From NCBI RefSeq assembly GCF_008932115.1, contig NZ_CP044543.1, forward strand, positions 496,001-560,000: a stretch of 64,000 bases of DNA. The letters are read 5' to 3'. Below the pieces are notes generated by a model. The model was not told the DNA's origin. It worked only from the letters and a program-made list of their open reading frames with translations, and made no database searches. Positions within the stretch are counted from its first letter, which is position 1. Every line of letters begins with the position of its first letter. Positions 16,138 to 23,578 of this stretch are shown here, piece after piece. The position numbers and the translations under genes are program-made. This stretch comes from Bradyrhizobium betae (lineage in GTDB: Bacteria; Pseudomonadota; Alphaproteobacteria; Rhizobiales; Xanthobacteraceae).

Positions 16138-16320
16138 TCACCCGACGGTCTTGGCACAGGACGTGGTGAACACGTTGCCCCGGCATTGCCAGCCGTTGCC
16201 CAATTCTGTGCGGTCGATGCGGTGGGGAAAAAGGGCAACAGCCGTGAGAAGCAAAGTAGCTGCCGCCGAACCAAGCATCAAAACTCTGATCATGATGCGC
16301 TCCATCAATTCAAGCATCAT
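16138..16320 (-). CDS. Small exported or membrane-anchored protein
   Basis: 60 codons or about 51 from an internal Met. IRVLMLGSAAATLLLTAVAL forms one hydrophobic segment. A short tail with two Cys (WQCRGNVFTTSCAKTVG) follows, which could form a disulfide in the periplasm. No family recognised. Modest coding evidence. Confidence 0.4.
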   Translation of the reverse strand: MMLELMERIMIRVLMLGSAAATLLLTAVALFPHRIDRTELGNGWQCRGNVFTTSCAKTVG

Positions 16321-16424
16321 GCACCCGGTCTGCTTCGGCCGAATGTCGCCTCACCCCATATCGTGTTTCAGCAACGTTTCGTCCGCAATTGCCGAACAAA
16401 CCCATCTAGAAGCCGAAGGCAACT

Positions 16425-16535
16425 TGGGTCCAGCTGAAGTTCTATGCTGAAGTTGAGTACCGTGACATCACGTCGGAGGGGCTGTTGCGTGCCAGCTCGT
16501 TCAAGGGGCTGTCGCGAGGAACGCGGCGACCGTGA
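16425..16535 (+). pseudogene. Remnant of the C-terminus of an ATP-dependent DNA ligase (LigD type)
   Basis: Reading W-V-Q-L-K-F-Y-A-E-V-E-Y-R-D-I-T-S-E-G-L then LRASSFKGLSR. This matches the OB-fold end of the LigD ligase domain (WV.P.LVAEVEYR..T..GLLRHASFKGLR), which acts with Ku in non-homologous end joining. An in-frame TAG at 16407 shows the rest is lost. Only about 37 codons survive. Confidence 0.6.
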
Positions 16536-16790
16536 GCGCGTTCTCCAAGCAATCGTCAAACCGGCCGGCGATGGGTCGACTTCATGATGAGATTCGAATT
16601 GGGGCTCGAGCGTCCGGATCCGAAGCGTGCCGCGATCGGAGGCTCGTACGTGATCGGCGGTCTGATTCCGCTCGTGCCCTCATATTCGCCCACGACATCG
16701 GAACGGCGCTGTATATCTCGGTCGCGCCGACCGGCGTGGCCCTGCTCTGCTTCGGAGCCGTCAAAAGGGCACTTCACCATTGAAGCGGAA
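16536..16790 (+). pseudogene. Decayed VIT1/CCC1-family (iron/manganese) transporter
   Basis: WVDFMMRFELGLERPDPKRA and VIGGLIPLVP in one frame, then IFAHDIGTALYISVAPTGVALLCFGAVK in the next, then KGHFT in a third. Together they follow the order of VIT1/CCC1 membrane proteins (WVDFMM.FELGLEKPDP ... GG.IPL.PY ... V..TG.ALL.FG..KG.FTG). At least two frameshifts and a deletion of a membrane segment are needed, so the gene is dead. Confidence 0.6.
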
Positions 16791-17167
16791 GAGCGAGTGA
16801 GATTGGTGCAGCGAATTTTGCCCGCGATTTTAGGTGTACGGAGGTCGAGAAATTCGAAGCGCTCGATTTGTCGCCGCAGCGGTCGCGCTTTCCGCATCCC
16901 GCAGCAAGGATAGCGCCTGGACGCTGACGCGTCACAAACCTCAATGACGCGCGGGAGGTGCTTGGCACTAACGTAGCGAGACAAACAAGGCCCGGCGGAA
17001 TATGCCCCTTAGGGGCGATGCGACACTCGGCCGTGCGCCCGTCAGGACGCGGGATAGCTTTGGCACCGGTTGCATGGTCCACGAGTGTGGTCCAAGATGG
17101 CGTTGACGGTCCATCTTCTGCGGCAAAAAGCCTGTTCGGATCAAGCGCTTGATTAGGTTGCCGAGTC
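16791..17167. other. No gene seen; tRNA 3' flank
   Basis: 377 bp between the VIT1 remnant and the tRNA 3' end. A 14-bp palindrome ATCAAGCGCTTGAT at 17140-17153, with TTTTT beyond it on the minus strand, may terminate the tRNA transcript. No integrase gene is visible here. Confidence 0.45.
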
Positions 17168-17241
17168 TGGCTGGGGAACCTGGATTCGAACCAAGACAAA
17201 CAGAGTCAGAGTCTGTTGTGCTACCGTTACACCATTCCCCA
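17168..17241 (-). tRNA. tRNA-Gln (anticodon CTG)
   Basis: On the minus strand, a 7-bp acceptor stem TGGGGAA/TTCCCCA, discriminator G and encoded CCA. The D-arm contains GTAACGGTAG and the anticodon loop is CTCTGAC, giving anticodon CUG (Gln, codon CAG). The T-loop is TTCGAAT in a 5-bp stem. All arms pair. The 3' end faces the accessory region to the left, the side on which integrative elements insert. Confidence 0.95.
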
Positions 17242-17414
17242 ACGGAATAGCCAAACAGATTCAATGACTTAACGATCTGTCCGGCTGCGGCCGGAAGCGC
17301 TTTTGGGCGCAAATCACGGCTCAGGCGTGGCAGCCTTCTACCCGCTCGTCCCGGGACTGGCAAGCGTTGCGGTGCACGGAGCTGTTGACCCGACTGTGGG
17401 TCCTGGGGACGCGC

Positions 17415-17618
17415 CTATTCCGGCGCGAGCGTCGCGAGCCCGGCTTCGATGATCGTGATCTCCTCGCTGACCTGCGCGATGGCCTGCCTGGGGTCGACGC
17501 CGGTCACCGATACCAGCTGCCGCAGCAGGTCCTGCCGATGCGTCAGGATATCGTGGAGTGCATCGAGATCATTCAGCCGCACATATCCTTCGACGATCAA
17601 TTCAACGGAACGAGACAT
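17415..17618 (-). CDS. Small conserved hypothetical protein
   Basis: 67 residues, MSRSVELIVEGYVRLNDLDA, then a helical segment (LHDILTHRQDLLRQLVSV) and an acidic helix (AIAQVSEEITIIEAGLATL). Predicted all-helical and soluble. Lies 150 bp downstream of another small gene on the same strand (17769-18089), perhaps in one transcript. No known family recognised. Confidence 0.6.
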   Translation of the reverse strand: MSRSVELIVEGYVRLNDLDALHDILTHRQDLLRQLVSVTGVDPRQAIAQVSEEITIIEAGLATLAPE

Positions 17619-17768
17619 CGTGCTCTCAAAACATGGGTTACTGTCCAGGCGCCGAACCTATCGCGATCGGCGCCCCCATGTGAGCACGATGTCACGTCAA
17701 CCTTGACCGGTAAGGCTAACGCGCGGACCCGGACCGCAGTGCGCTGGGATCGTGCCCTTCCCGGCCCC

Positions 17769-18089
17769 CTAATGCGGGCGCCCGATGTCAACGACGATTT
17801 CGCCCTTGCCGGTCGCGATCATCACCTGCCCGTACTCGTCCTGCGGCGGACTTTCCTCGTAGCGAAGCGGGATCGTGGTGATCTCCTCCGGCACTTCGCC
17901 GCCCGGCTGCTGTGTATTGACGTCGAGGATCAGGATCTTTGGATTGATGCCCTGCGGCGAGCGCTTGGTCAGGCGGGCCTGGCAGCCATGGGTCGGCACC
18001 CGCACGTCGCCGATCATGACCAGCTTGGGCGGGGCGCCCGGTGCGCGGTCGATCCAGGCCTTGAAGGTGTTTCTCAGCAGGACAGTCAT
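17769..18089 (-). CDS. Conserved hypothetical protein (106 aa)
   Basis: MTVLLRNTFKAWIDRAPGAP, then KLVMIGDVRVPTHGCQARL and NPKILILDVNTQQPGGEVPE, ending GKGEIVVDIGRPH. Mixed alpha/beta, soluble, no signal peptide. The ATG is preceded by GGAGGGACG on the minus strand, a good ribosome site. Divergent from the BTAD regulator across a region with four tandem repeats. Function unknown. Confidence 0.6.
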   Translation of the reverse strand: MTVLLRNTFKAWIDRAPGAPPKLVMIGDVRVPTHGCQARLTKRSPQGINPKILILDVNTQQPGGEVPEEITTIPLRYEESPPQDEYGQVMIATGKGEIVVDIGRPH

Positions 18090-18608
18090 GACGCGTCCCT
18101 CCTATGCCAAGTTGCGCGATCCTTCGGTCACGGACGCAACATAGGCCGGCGAAGCGAAGCGGAACGTGAATGCCCCGCGAATTGGACACGCGCGCGAGGC
18201 GAACAGGTCAAGCCGCACACGCGAACAAGCTCACCCACGAGCCGCAACCGGATCGCACGCGCCGCACAGGTCACCCAGGACTTCCCCATTCAGGACTTCC
18301 CCATTCGGGACTTCCCCATTCAAGACTTGTCCATTCACGCTCATTTCACGCTCGTCGGCTCGAAATGAGAAGCGCTTCCAATTCGTCCGCCAGGTCGCGT
18401 GTCGATCATTCAGCAACCCTTGACCATCTGACAGCCCAAGATGTACCATTCAGAAATTGCAAAAGATCTGGCGGGCTGCACTCCTGAGCTCACGTGTCAT
18501 TGGTTTCGCGAACAGCGCAAGCCGATCATTTTCATCTCGCCAAGCCTAAGCTCCCGGGACCTGCCCTCCTGCACTGTCGTCGACGATGTCGACGGGGAAT
18601 GGGACGAG
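18090..18608. other. Long upstream region of the BTAD-regulator operon
   Basis: 519 bp separating the hypothetical gene at 17769 from the preferred regulator start. It holds the 15-bp tandem repeats at 18278-18337. An in-frame ATG at 18441 would extend the regulator by 56 residues that look unlike the rest of the protein (Cys- and Trp-containing, no domain), so translation there is doubted. Confidence 0.45.
18278..18337. repeat. Four 15-bp direct tandem repeats
   Basis: Unit GGACTTCCCCATTCA: copies at 18278-18292 (exact), 18293-18307 (last base G), 18308-18322 (exact) and 18323-18337 (AGACTTGTCCATTCA). They lie upstream of the BTAD-family regulator gene, within the divergent promoter region. 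They look like a multi-site operator, possibly for that regulator itself. Confidence 0.85.
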
Positions 18609-20642
18609 ATGTCGGGAGTCAACGATGACAAGGCAGTTGGCAAGGCCGAGACCGGCCGGCTGAGGCTCAACATCATCGGAGCATTTTCGGCGTCGGTGGA
18701 TGGACACGAGATCGGCCTCAGCCGAAAGGCGCAAGCGCTTCTCGGTTACATGGTGCTCTCCTCCGCACGCCAATTGCCCAGGACAAAATTGGTCGGGCTG
18801 CTCTGGAGCGAGAAGGAAGACCCGCTCGCGAAAGGCTCGCTGCGTCAATCGCTCAGTCAGATCCAGCGCGAGTTCAAGGCGCGCGGCTGCACGCATTTCC
18901 ATGCGGACCAGATGCATGTGGCGCTCGAGATCGAACGGGTGGCCTGTGATGTGATGGAAATCGTCGCGGATGCCGAACGCGGCATCGTTCATCCGACCCT
19001 GCTGGCGCGCGAACGCCTGGCCGACGACATTCTCGACGATCTGGAGGGTGTCGATCCGGCGTTTTCGGAGTGGCTTGCGGAGACGCGACCGCTGATCCAC
19101 GAGCGGTTGATCGATGCGCTGACAAGGCTGTTGCCCGACGAGACCGCGACGATCGTTACGGCCACAGCGGAGGCTGCGGCGAAGGCCATCCTCCGGCTGG
19201 ATTCAGAGAACGAACGAGCCGTTCGTGTCCTCATCAGGAGCCACATCACGGCTGGCAGTATCGGCGCGGCGCTCGCGATCTACGCGCGGCTCTGGCGCCA
19301 GTTGGAAGACACTTACGATATCGAGCCGCACAAGCTCACGCAGGACCTGATAACCGGCTTGCGACAGCAGCAGCCGGAAATTGTCGCACGGCCGGCGCCG
19401 CCCCCCGTTGCGGCACCCGCGGTCGGCATGGTTGGATTTGCTGCCAGCCGACCGTCGGTCGCCGTTCTCCCCTTTCGCGCACTGTCGCCAACGCTGGAGC
19501 CTCAATTCACGATCGGAATCGTCGACAGCGTCGTCCAGGCCTTGTCGAGCTTGAAGGAGCTGCTCGTCATCTCCCGGGGATCGACGATGATCCCGATATC
19601 GCAGACGCTGGATCTGCGCGCAATTGGCCGCGATCTCAATGCCCAATATCTGCTTCATGGGAGCATTCAGCGTGCCGGAAATCAGATCCGGATTTCGACC
19701 GAACTCGTTGCCGCCGAGACGGTTGAGGTCGTCCGCGTCGATCGTCTCAGCGGAACCGCAGCCGACGTCTTCGACCTGCAGGATCGCATCGCCGTCGAGG
19801 TCATACGCTCGCTGGCGCCCCAGGTCCGCGACCGGGAGCTTCATCGCGCAATGCAAAAGAGGCCCGACGATCTCGACGCCTACCAGCTGGCCCTGGTCGG
19901 CTACGATCAGATGTTCAGTCCGGATTACACCACGTTCGTGACGGCGCGAACCAATTTCGAGCGCGCGCATGTGCTCAGCCCGGGCTGGGCGCCGCCTCTC
20001 TCCGACAGCGCCATCTGGCACATGCAGCGCGTGGCGCGCGGATGGTCTGCGAACGCGCCGGCCGAGCTCGACACCGCGCGGTCGCTCGCCGAACGTGCGC
20101 TCGATCGCAATTCGTCCGATCCACTCGCCAATGCCGTCGGCGGCTACACGCTGTCGCAATGCAAGCATGATCACGCCGGAGCCCTCAAGCAGCTCGACCG
20201 TGCGATAGAGCTCACACCCAACCTGGCGCTCGCATTCGCATATCGGGCTGCGGTCCATGTTCGCTGCGAGAACCACCAGGAAGCACTGTTCGATACAGCC
20301 ATCAATCTGCGCCTGTCGCCGCGGGACCGGCACGCCTGGTTTGCGGAGATGATTGCGGCTCAGGCACACTTTGCCATGAACGATCTCGACCTGGCGATAG
20401 AACACGCGACGCGCGTCGCGACGCTGCTGCCAAGCAATCAGGTGAACCTGCGCGTTCTCGTTGCCGCACTCGTGGAGAGCGGACGTCTCGACGATGCGCG
20501 GACCTTTGCTCGGCCGCTCGTGACCGCAGGCGAGCTCGACCTGAAGTGGATCGCAACCTCGCCCTGGCCGAAACCGACCCTGGCGCGCATCGGAGCTGCG
20601 CTCTCGCGGCTGGCATCGACACTCCGGCATGGAAACATCTAA
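18609..20642 (+). CDS. BTAD/SARP-like transcriptional regulator with TolB-like and TPR domains
   Basis: About 677 residues from the ATG at 18609 (733 if the ATG at 18441 is used). A winged-helix N-terminus (RLRLNIIGAFSASVDGHEIG, RKAQALLGYMVL, LVGLLWSEKE, LRQSLSQIQREF) is followed by a bacterial transcriptional activator (BTAD) helical domain. Next comes a TolB/FlgO-like domain (RPSVAVLPFRALSP, IGRDLNAQYLLHGSIQRAG), often found in adenylate-cyclase-like regulators. A C-terminal TPR array (LDRAIELTPNLALAFAYRA) ends the protein. It is first in a three-gene operon, 20 bp before the PAP2 gene, and probably controls it. Ligand unknown. Class II of the SARP-like and CadC-like regulators is the nearest match. 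Confidence 0.85.
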   Translation: MSGVNDDKAVGKAETGRLRLNIIGAFSASVDGHEIGLSRKAQALLGYMVLSSARQLPRTKLVGLLWSEKEDPLAKGSLRQSLSQIQREFKARGCTHFHADQMHVALEIERVACDVMEIVADAERGIVHPTLLARERLADDILDDLEGVDPAFSEWLAETRPLIHERLIDALTRLLPDETATIVTATAEAAAKAILRLDSENERAVRVLIRSHITAGSIGAALAIYARLWRQLEDTYDIEPHKLTQDLITGLRQQQPEIVARPAPPPVAAPAVGMVGFAASRPSVAVLPFRALSPTLEPQFTIGIVDSVVQALSSLKELLVISRGSTMIPISQTLDLRAIGRDLNAQYLLHGSIQRAGNQIRISTELVAAETVEVVRVDRLSGTAADVFDLQDRIAVEVIRSLAPQVRDRELHRAMQKRPDDLDAYQLALVGYDQMFSPDYTTFVTARTNFERAHVLSPGWAPPLSDSAIWHMQRVARGWSANAPAELDTARSLAERALDRNSSDPLANAVGGYTLSQCKHDHAGALKQLDRAIELTPNLALAFAYRAAVHVRCENHQEALFDTAINLRLSPRDRHAWFAEMIAAQAHFAMNDLDLAIEHATRVATLLPSNQVNLRVLVAALVESGRLDDARTFARPLVTAGELDLKWIATSPWPKPTLARIGAALSRLASTLRHGNI

Positions 20643-20662
20643 TCGCAACTGAGGAGGCACAT

Positions 20663-21604
20663 ATGGCAGGCGGATATGGCGGTTATGGCGGCTACGGGGG
20701 CTATGGCGGATACGGCGGCTACGGTGGGTATGGAGGATACGGCGGGACTGGCGGATCAGGCGGCGCCATATTCGCCGATCGTGTCAGTCTCCCGTTCGCG
20801 GGGGATCCCGGAATCGAGGGCGCGAGGTTCAATTCCAGCGGCTTTGGCACGAGGCTCTGGTCGACCCGGTGGTACGCGTGGGTGGTGATGTCCGATCTTG
20901 CCCGCCGGGCAGATTGGTTCGACCGCCTCGGCGGGTTTGCACTGTTCGGCACGGGGCCGACACCATGGGACGGAGACCTTGAAGCCGACATCGCCGCATT
21001 GAGAAAGATGACCGAGATACCCTTCTCCGAGCGCGCCGATGCAATCGACGAAATCGTAACGGAGGCCGACGAATTCATCAGCAAGTTCCTGCACCTCGTA
21101 TCCGCGACGGCGACGACCCACCCGGCGACATCGCGCATGCTGATCGTCGCCGACGCGCTCACGGCCTTGATCACGATGCACTACAAGGCTCATTTCAATC
21201 GTCCACGCCCCACGCAGGTGGCCCCCGCATTGATGTCGCCGATCCAGCATGGCGGGCACGCGTCATTCCCCAGCGGCCACGCCGCCCAATCTCACGTCTT
21301 TGCGGCGCTTCTGACGGAAGTCATGCCGAAGTCGCTCAATGCCCCTGCATCGGAAGCTCCCGAGAGAACCACGATCGAGAAGTCGCTTGGCGTCCTTGCC
21401 GACAGAATTTCGCGGAATCGCGAAATCGCCGGCCTTCACTATCCCTCCGATACCAGAGCCGGAGTGACGCTCGCAGCAGCGATCATCGCGAAGATCCTCC
21501 TGGATCGGGCATACCTGCCGAAATTCGCGGAGCTCGTCGAGAATGCGCGGCGCGAGTGGAAGGACACCGGCGTCTTCTCGGGAGGAAAAGATGTCGGAGA
21601 ATGA
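20663..21604 (+). CDS. PAP2/vanadium-haloperoxidase-superfamily protein with N-terminal (GGY)8 tract
   Basis: 313 residues, ATG after GAGGAGG. Residues 3-26 are eight GGY repeats, then GGTGGSGG. The catalytic core has all three superfamily motifs: K175-x6-R182-P183 (KAHFNRPRP), PSGH (203-206) and SR-x7-H-x3-D (S250, R251, H259, D263). These bind phosphate or vanadate, so the protein is a phosphatase or a vanadium-dependent haloperoxidase/chloroperoxidase. It lacks obvious membrane helices and a signal peptide, favouring the soluble haloperoxidase-like group. The Gly/Tyr tract is unusual for the family and may be an oxidisable or adhesive tail. Gene 2 of the operon; its end overlaps the G1-peptidase gene by 14 bp. 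Confidence 0.88.
   Translation: MAGGYGGYGGYGGYGGYGGYGGYGGYGGTGGSGGAIFADRVSLPFAGDPGIEGARFNSSGFGTRLWSTRWYAWVVMSDLARRADWFDRLGGFALFGTGPTPWDGDLEADIAALRKMTEIPFSERADAIDEIVTEADEFISKFLHLVSATATTHPATSRMLIVADALTALITMHYKAHFNRPRPTQVAPALMSPIQHGGHASFPSGHAAQSHVFAALLTEVMPKSLNAPASEAPERTTIEKSLGVLADRISRNREIAGLHYPSDTRAGVTLAAAIIAKILLDRAYLPKFAELVENARREWKDTGVFSGGKDVGE
20669..20740 (+). repeat. In-frame 9-bp tandem repeats encoding (Gly-Gly-Tyr)8
   Basis: Eight consecutive GGN-GGN-TAY triplets of codons with varied third bases. The array is selected at protein level rather than being a fresh slippage product. It encodes residues 3-26 of the PAP2-family protein. Confidence 0.9.
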
Positions 21605-22574
21605 CAGCTACGGCTTCTACGAAGTCGTGCCCGACGGGTTCAATCTCCTCGACGCGACACCTGACAAGCTCGATCTCTACGGCATTCCGCAAAGGCCGGA
21701 TGCCGTCACCGAGCCGCGCCTGTTCGCGTTCTGGAAACGGCTCGTTTCATCGCCGTTCACAGCAAGGCAACCGACGTTCAGCAGCATCGATTCCCCGTCG
21801 CTTGGAGGTCCGCCACAATCGCTGTTGAACTGGTCAGGCGCGCTCATCTCCTCGCCCTCACCCGAGCGGATCGTCTTCGCGACCGCCGGGTGGACGGCAC
21901 CGAACGTGAGTCTACCGTCTTCACCGGCACTCTTTACGCCCTTGAACGATCCAAGATCGTTGTTATGGATAGGCCTCGACGGCCACAATGGCGCGTTGCC
22001 GAACATTTCACTCCCTCAAATCGGCACCGCCCACTGGCCCAATCACAAGCCCCAGCACTTTGCCTGGTGGGAGTGGTGGCGCAACTCTGCGTCGGACGAG
22101 ACGCCAAGGACATCACAGCAAGCAATTACGTTGATCGCCAACCTCCCGATCGATGCCGGCGACGAGGTTCTCGCAGGGCTTGCGGTTCAGGTCAGTGGAG
22201 ACGTCCTGTTCTTCATCAAGAACCAGAGCACGGGTGAATTTCGTTCATTTCTTGCTCGGCCGCCCGGTGTGATCCTGCCGCTTGGATCATCGGTGGAATG
22301 GGTGGTGGAGCGGCCGACAGATCCGCCTAGCCGGAAATTGTACCCGCTTCCCGATTATGGTTCTGTCGATTTCAGATACTGCCTGGCCCGAGCGGCAGCC
22401 AATGGGCCACTCGCGCCAGGGCGTTTGATGACGCTGAACGAGAAGGCACTCATGATCCATATGCGCGAGGCTTTCGCAGATCCCTATCGCACGGCCACGG
22501 TCTCAAGCCCGGCGCTACGCCAGGACCCGGACGGCTCGGTTGGCTTGACATGCAGCTTCAAAGAACCGACATGA
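21591..22574 (+). CDS. G1-family (eqolisin) glutamic peptidase homologue
   Basis: 327 residues, start set by GGAGGAAAAG, overlapping the PAP2 gene end. From residue 80 the protein follows the eqolisin fold in order: NWSGALI, AGWTAPNVSLP (like G-W-T-A/V-P), SLLWIGLDG, LPQIGTA, AWWEWW, IDAGDEV, FIKNQSTGE, VEWVVERP and LPDYGSVDF. The catalytic dyad of scytalidopepsin-type enzymes (Gln53 and Glu136) corresponds to Gln143 (LPQIG) and Glu236 (VEW). Both are present, as is the Glu of W-x-E-W. These acid peptidases are best known from fungi, with bacterial members rare. No signal peptide is seen, which is odd for a family normally secreted. The operon suggests joint work with the PAP2-like protein. 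Confidence 0.78.
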   Translation: MSENDSYGFYEVVPDGFNLLDATPDKLDLYGIPQRPDAVTEPRLFAFWKRLVSSPFTARQPTFSSIDSPSLGGPPQSLLNWSGALISSPSPERIVFATAGWTAPNVSLPSSPALFTPLNDPRSLLWIGLDGHNGALPNISLPQIGTAHWPNHKPQHFAWWEWWRNSASDETPRTSQQAITLIANLPIDAGDEVLAGLAVQVSGDVLFFIKNQSTGEFRSFLARPPGVILPLGSSVEWVVERPTDPPSRKLYPLPDYGSVDFRYCLARAAANGPLAPGRLMTLNEKALMIHMREAFADPYRTATVSSPALRQDPDGSVGLTCSFKEPT

Positions 22575-22580
22575 GCGGCC

Positions 22581-23564
22581 TCACCGCCCCCAATGCCACG
22601 CGAGCAGCAGCGCGTACAGGCCCATCGATCCCGCATAGAGCGTGGCGAGCAGCGCGTATCCCGCGATCTGACGGCCGAGCGCCGCCTTCGGTGTAATCCA
22701 CCAGTCGAGCGCCCTGAAGGCAGCTGGCACCAGCCACCAGCCGAGCAGCTGGGTGCTGACGAGATTGCCGACGAACAGCGACAGCCAGACCGGCACGCCA
22801 TGGCCGTCGATCAACGGCGCGCTGACAAAAAAGCCCCAGAGGAAGACCACGGGATAGAGCACCAGCAGGACGATCAGGTTGCTCTTCCAGATCAGGGCCG
22901 GTCCCTGCTCGGGAGCCTGCGTCTTGCCGGCCGGGAACCAGAAATTGAAGCCATAGCTCGCCCGCTTCACGCTCATGCCGGCGTTGAATCGCGCGCCGTC
23001 CGTCAGCAGGGTCTGCCGCAAGGAGGAATCGAGCCACGCATTGAGATTGGCATCGCTGTCGAACGACAGGATGATGATCCATTCGTCGTGCAGGCCCGGG
23101 ATTGGCCGCTCGATCTTGTGGCGCAGGAATCCCTTGAACTCAGCCTCCGCGGCCTGGATCCGCTGTTGCCATTTCAGGAACGCGTCCTCGAGTCCGTCAG
23201 GCACCTTGAAGGAGATAACGGCCGAGACCGCGCTGTCGCGCTGAACGCCGGTGTCCGGCAAGATATGGACATCCTCCGAACCGACGAAAAAGCGCTGCAC
23301 CTCCGCGATCAGCCGCGCCCGCACCTCGCTCTGAAGCCACGCCCGCGCGGCCGCCGGGCTGGCGAAACGCAGGATCGTCACCCAGTCGACATGCGCCGGC
23401 GGCTGCGGCGGCACGACTTCCTGGCTGAGAAAACCCGGCCATGTCTTGAGCGCCTCGCCTACCTCGCCGTTCCAGCGCGCGAACGCGGCAAAGCCGTCGT
23501 CCGCGATGCGGCGCTGGATGACGAGGGCGACCGGCTGGCCTGCTCGATCCGGTGATCCGTTCAT
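22581..23564 (-). CDS. Two ABM (antibiotic biosynthesis monooxygenase-like) domains fused to membrane helices
   Basis: 327 residues. The first ferredoxin-like ABM domain is at about 10-100 (VALVIQRRIADDGFAAFARW, GFLSQEVVPPQPP, WVTILRFASPAAARAWL). A second is at about 110-205 (VSAVISFKVPDGLEDAFLKW, GFLRHKIERPIPG, WIIILSFDSDANLNAWL). Three or four TM segments follow (LIVLLVLYPVVFLWGFFVS; LSLFVGNLVSTQLLGWWLV; ALLATLYAGSMGLYALLLAW). ABM domains act as small oxygenases or heme-degrading enzymes, but many are uncharacterised. It starts 14 bp after the guanine deaminase stop, so it is third in an MFS-guaD-ABM operon. Function unknown. Confidence 0.8.
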   Translation of the reverse strand: MNGSPDRAGQPVALVIQRRIADDGFAAFARWNGEVGEALKTWPGFLSQEVVPPQPPAHVDWVTILRFASPAAARAWLQSEVRARLIAEVQRFFVGSEDVHILPDTGVQRDSAVSAVISFKVPDGLEDAFLKWQQRIQAAEAEFKGFLRHKIERPIPGLHDEWIIILSFDSDANLNAWLDSSLRQTLLTDGARFNAGMSVKRASYGFNFWFPAGKTQAPEQGPALIWKSNLIVLLVLYPVVFLWGFFVSAPLIDGHGVPVWLSLFVGNLVSTQLLGWWLVPAAFRALDWWITPKAALGRQIAGYALLATLYAGSMGLYALLLAWHWGR

Positions 23565-23578
23565 CGCGGCCGTCCGTC

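Noticed and set aside
16791-17167. Integrase gene next to the tRNA
   Set aside because: Frames here have no tyrosine-recombinase motifs, and no direct repeat of the tRNA 3' end was found in the window.
18278-18337. CRISPR-like array
   Set aside because: The 15-bp units are directly adjacent with no spacers, and no cas genes are present.
18170-18487. Protein with pentapeptide-like repeats (GLPHS or DFPIQ) encoded across the 15-bp repeats
   Set aside because: Every frame through the array gives a five-residue repeat by construction; none has a ribosome site or the A-D/N-L-x-x pattern of pentapeptide proteins.
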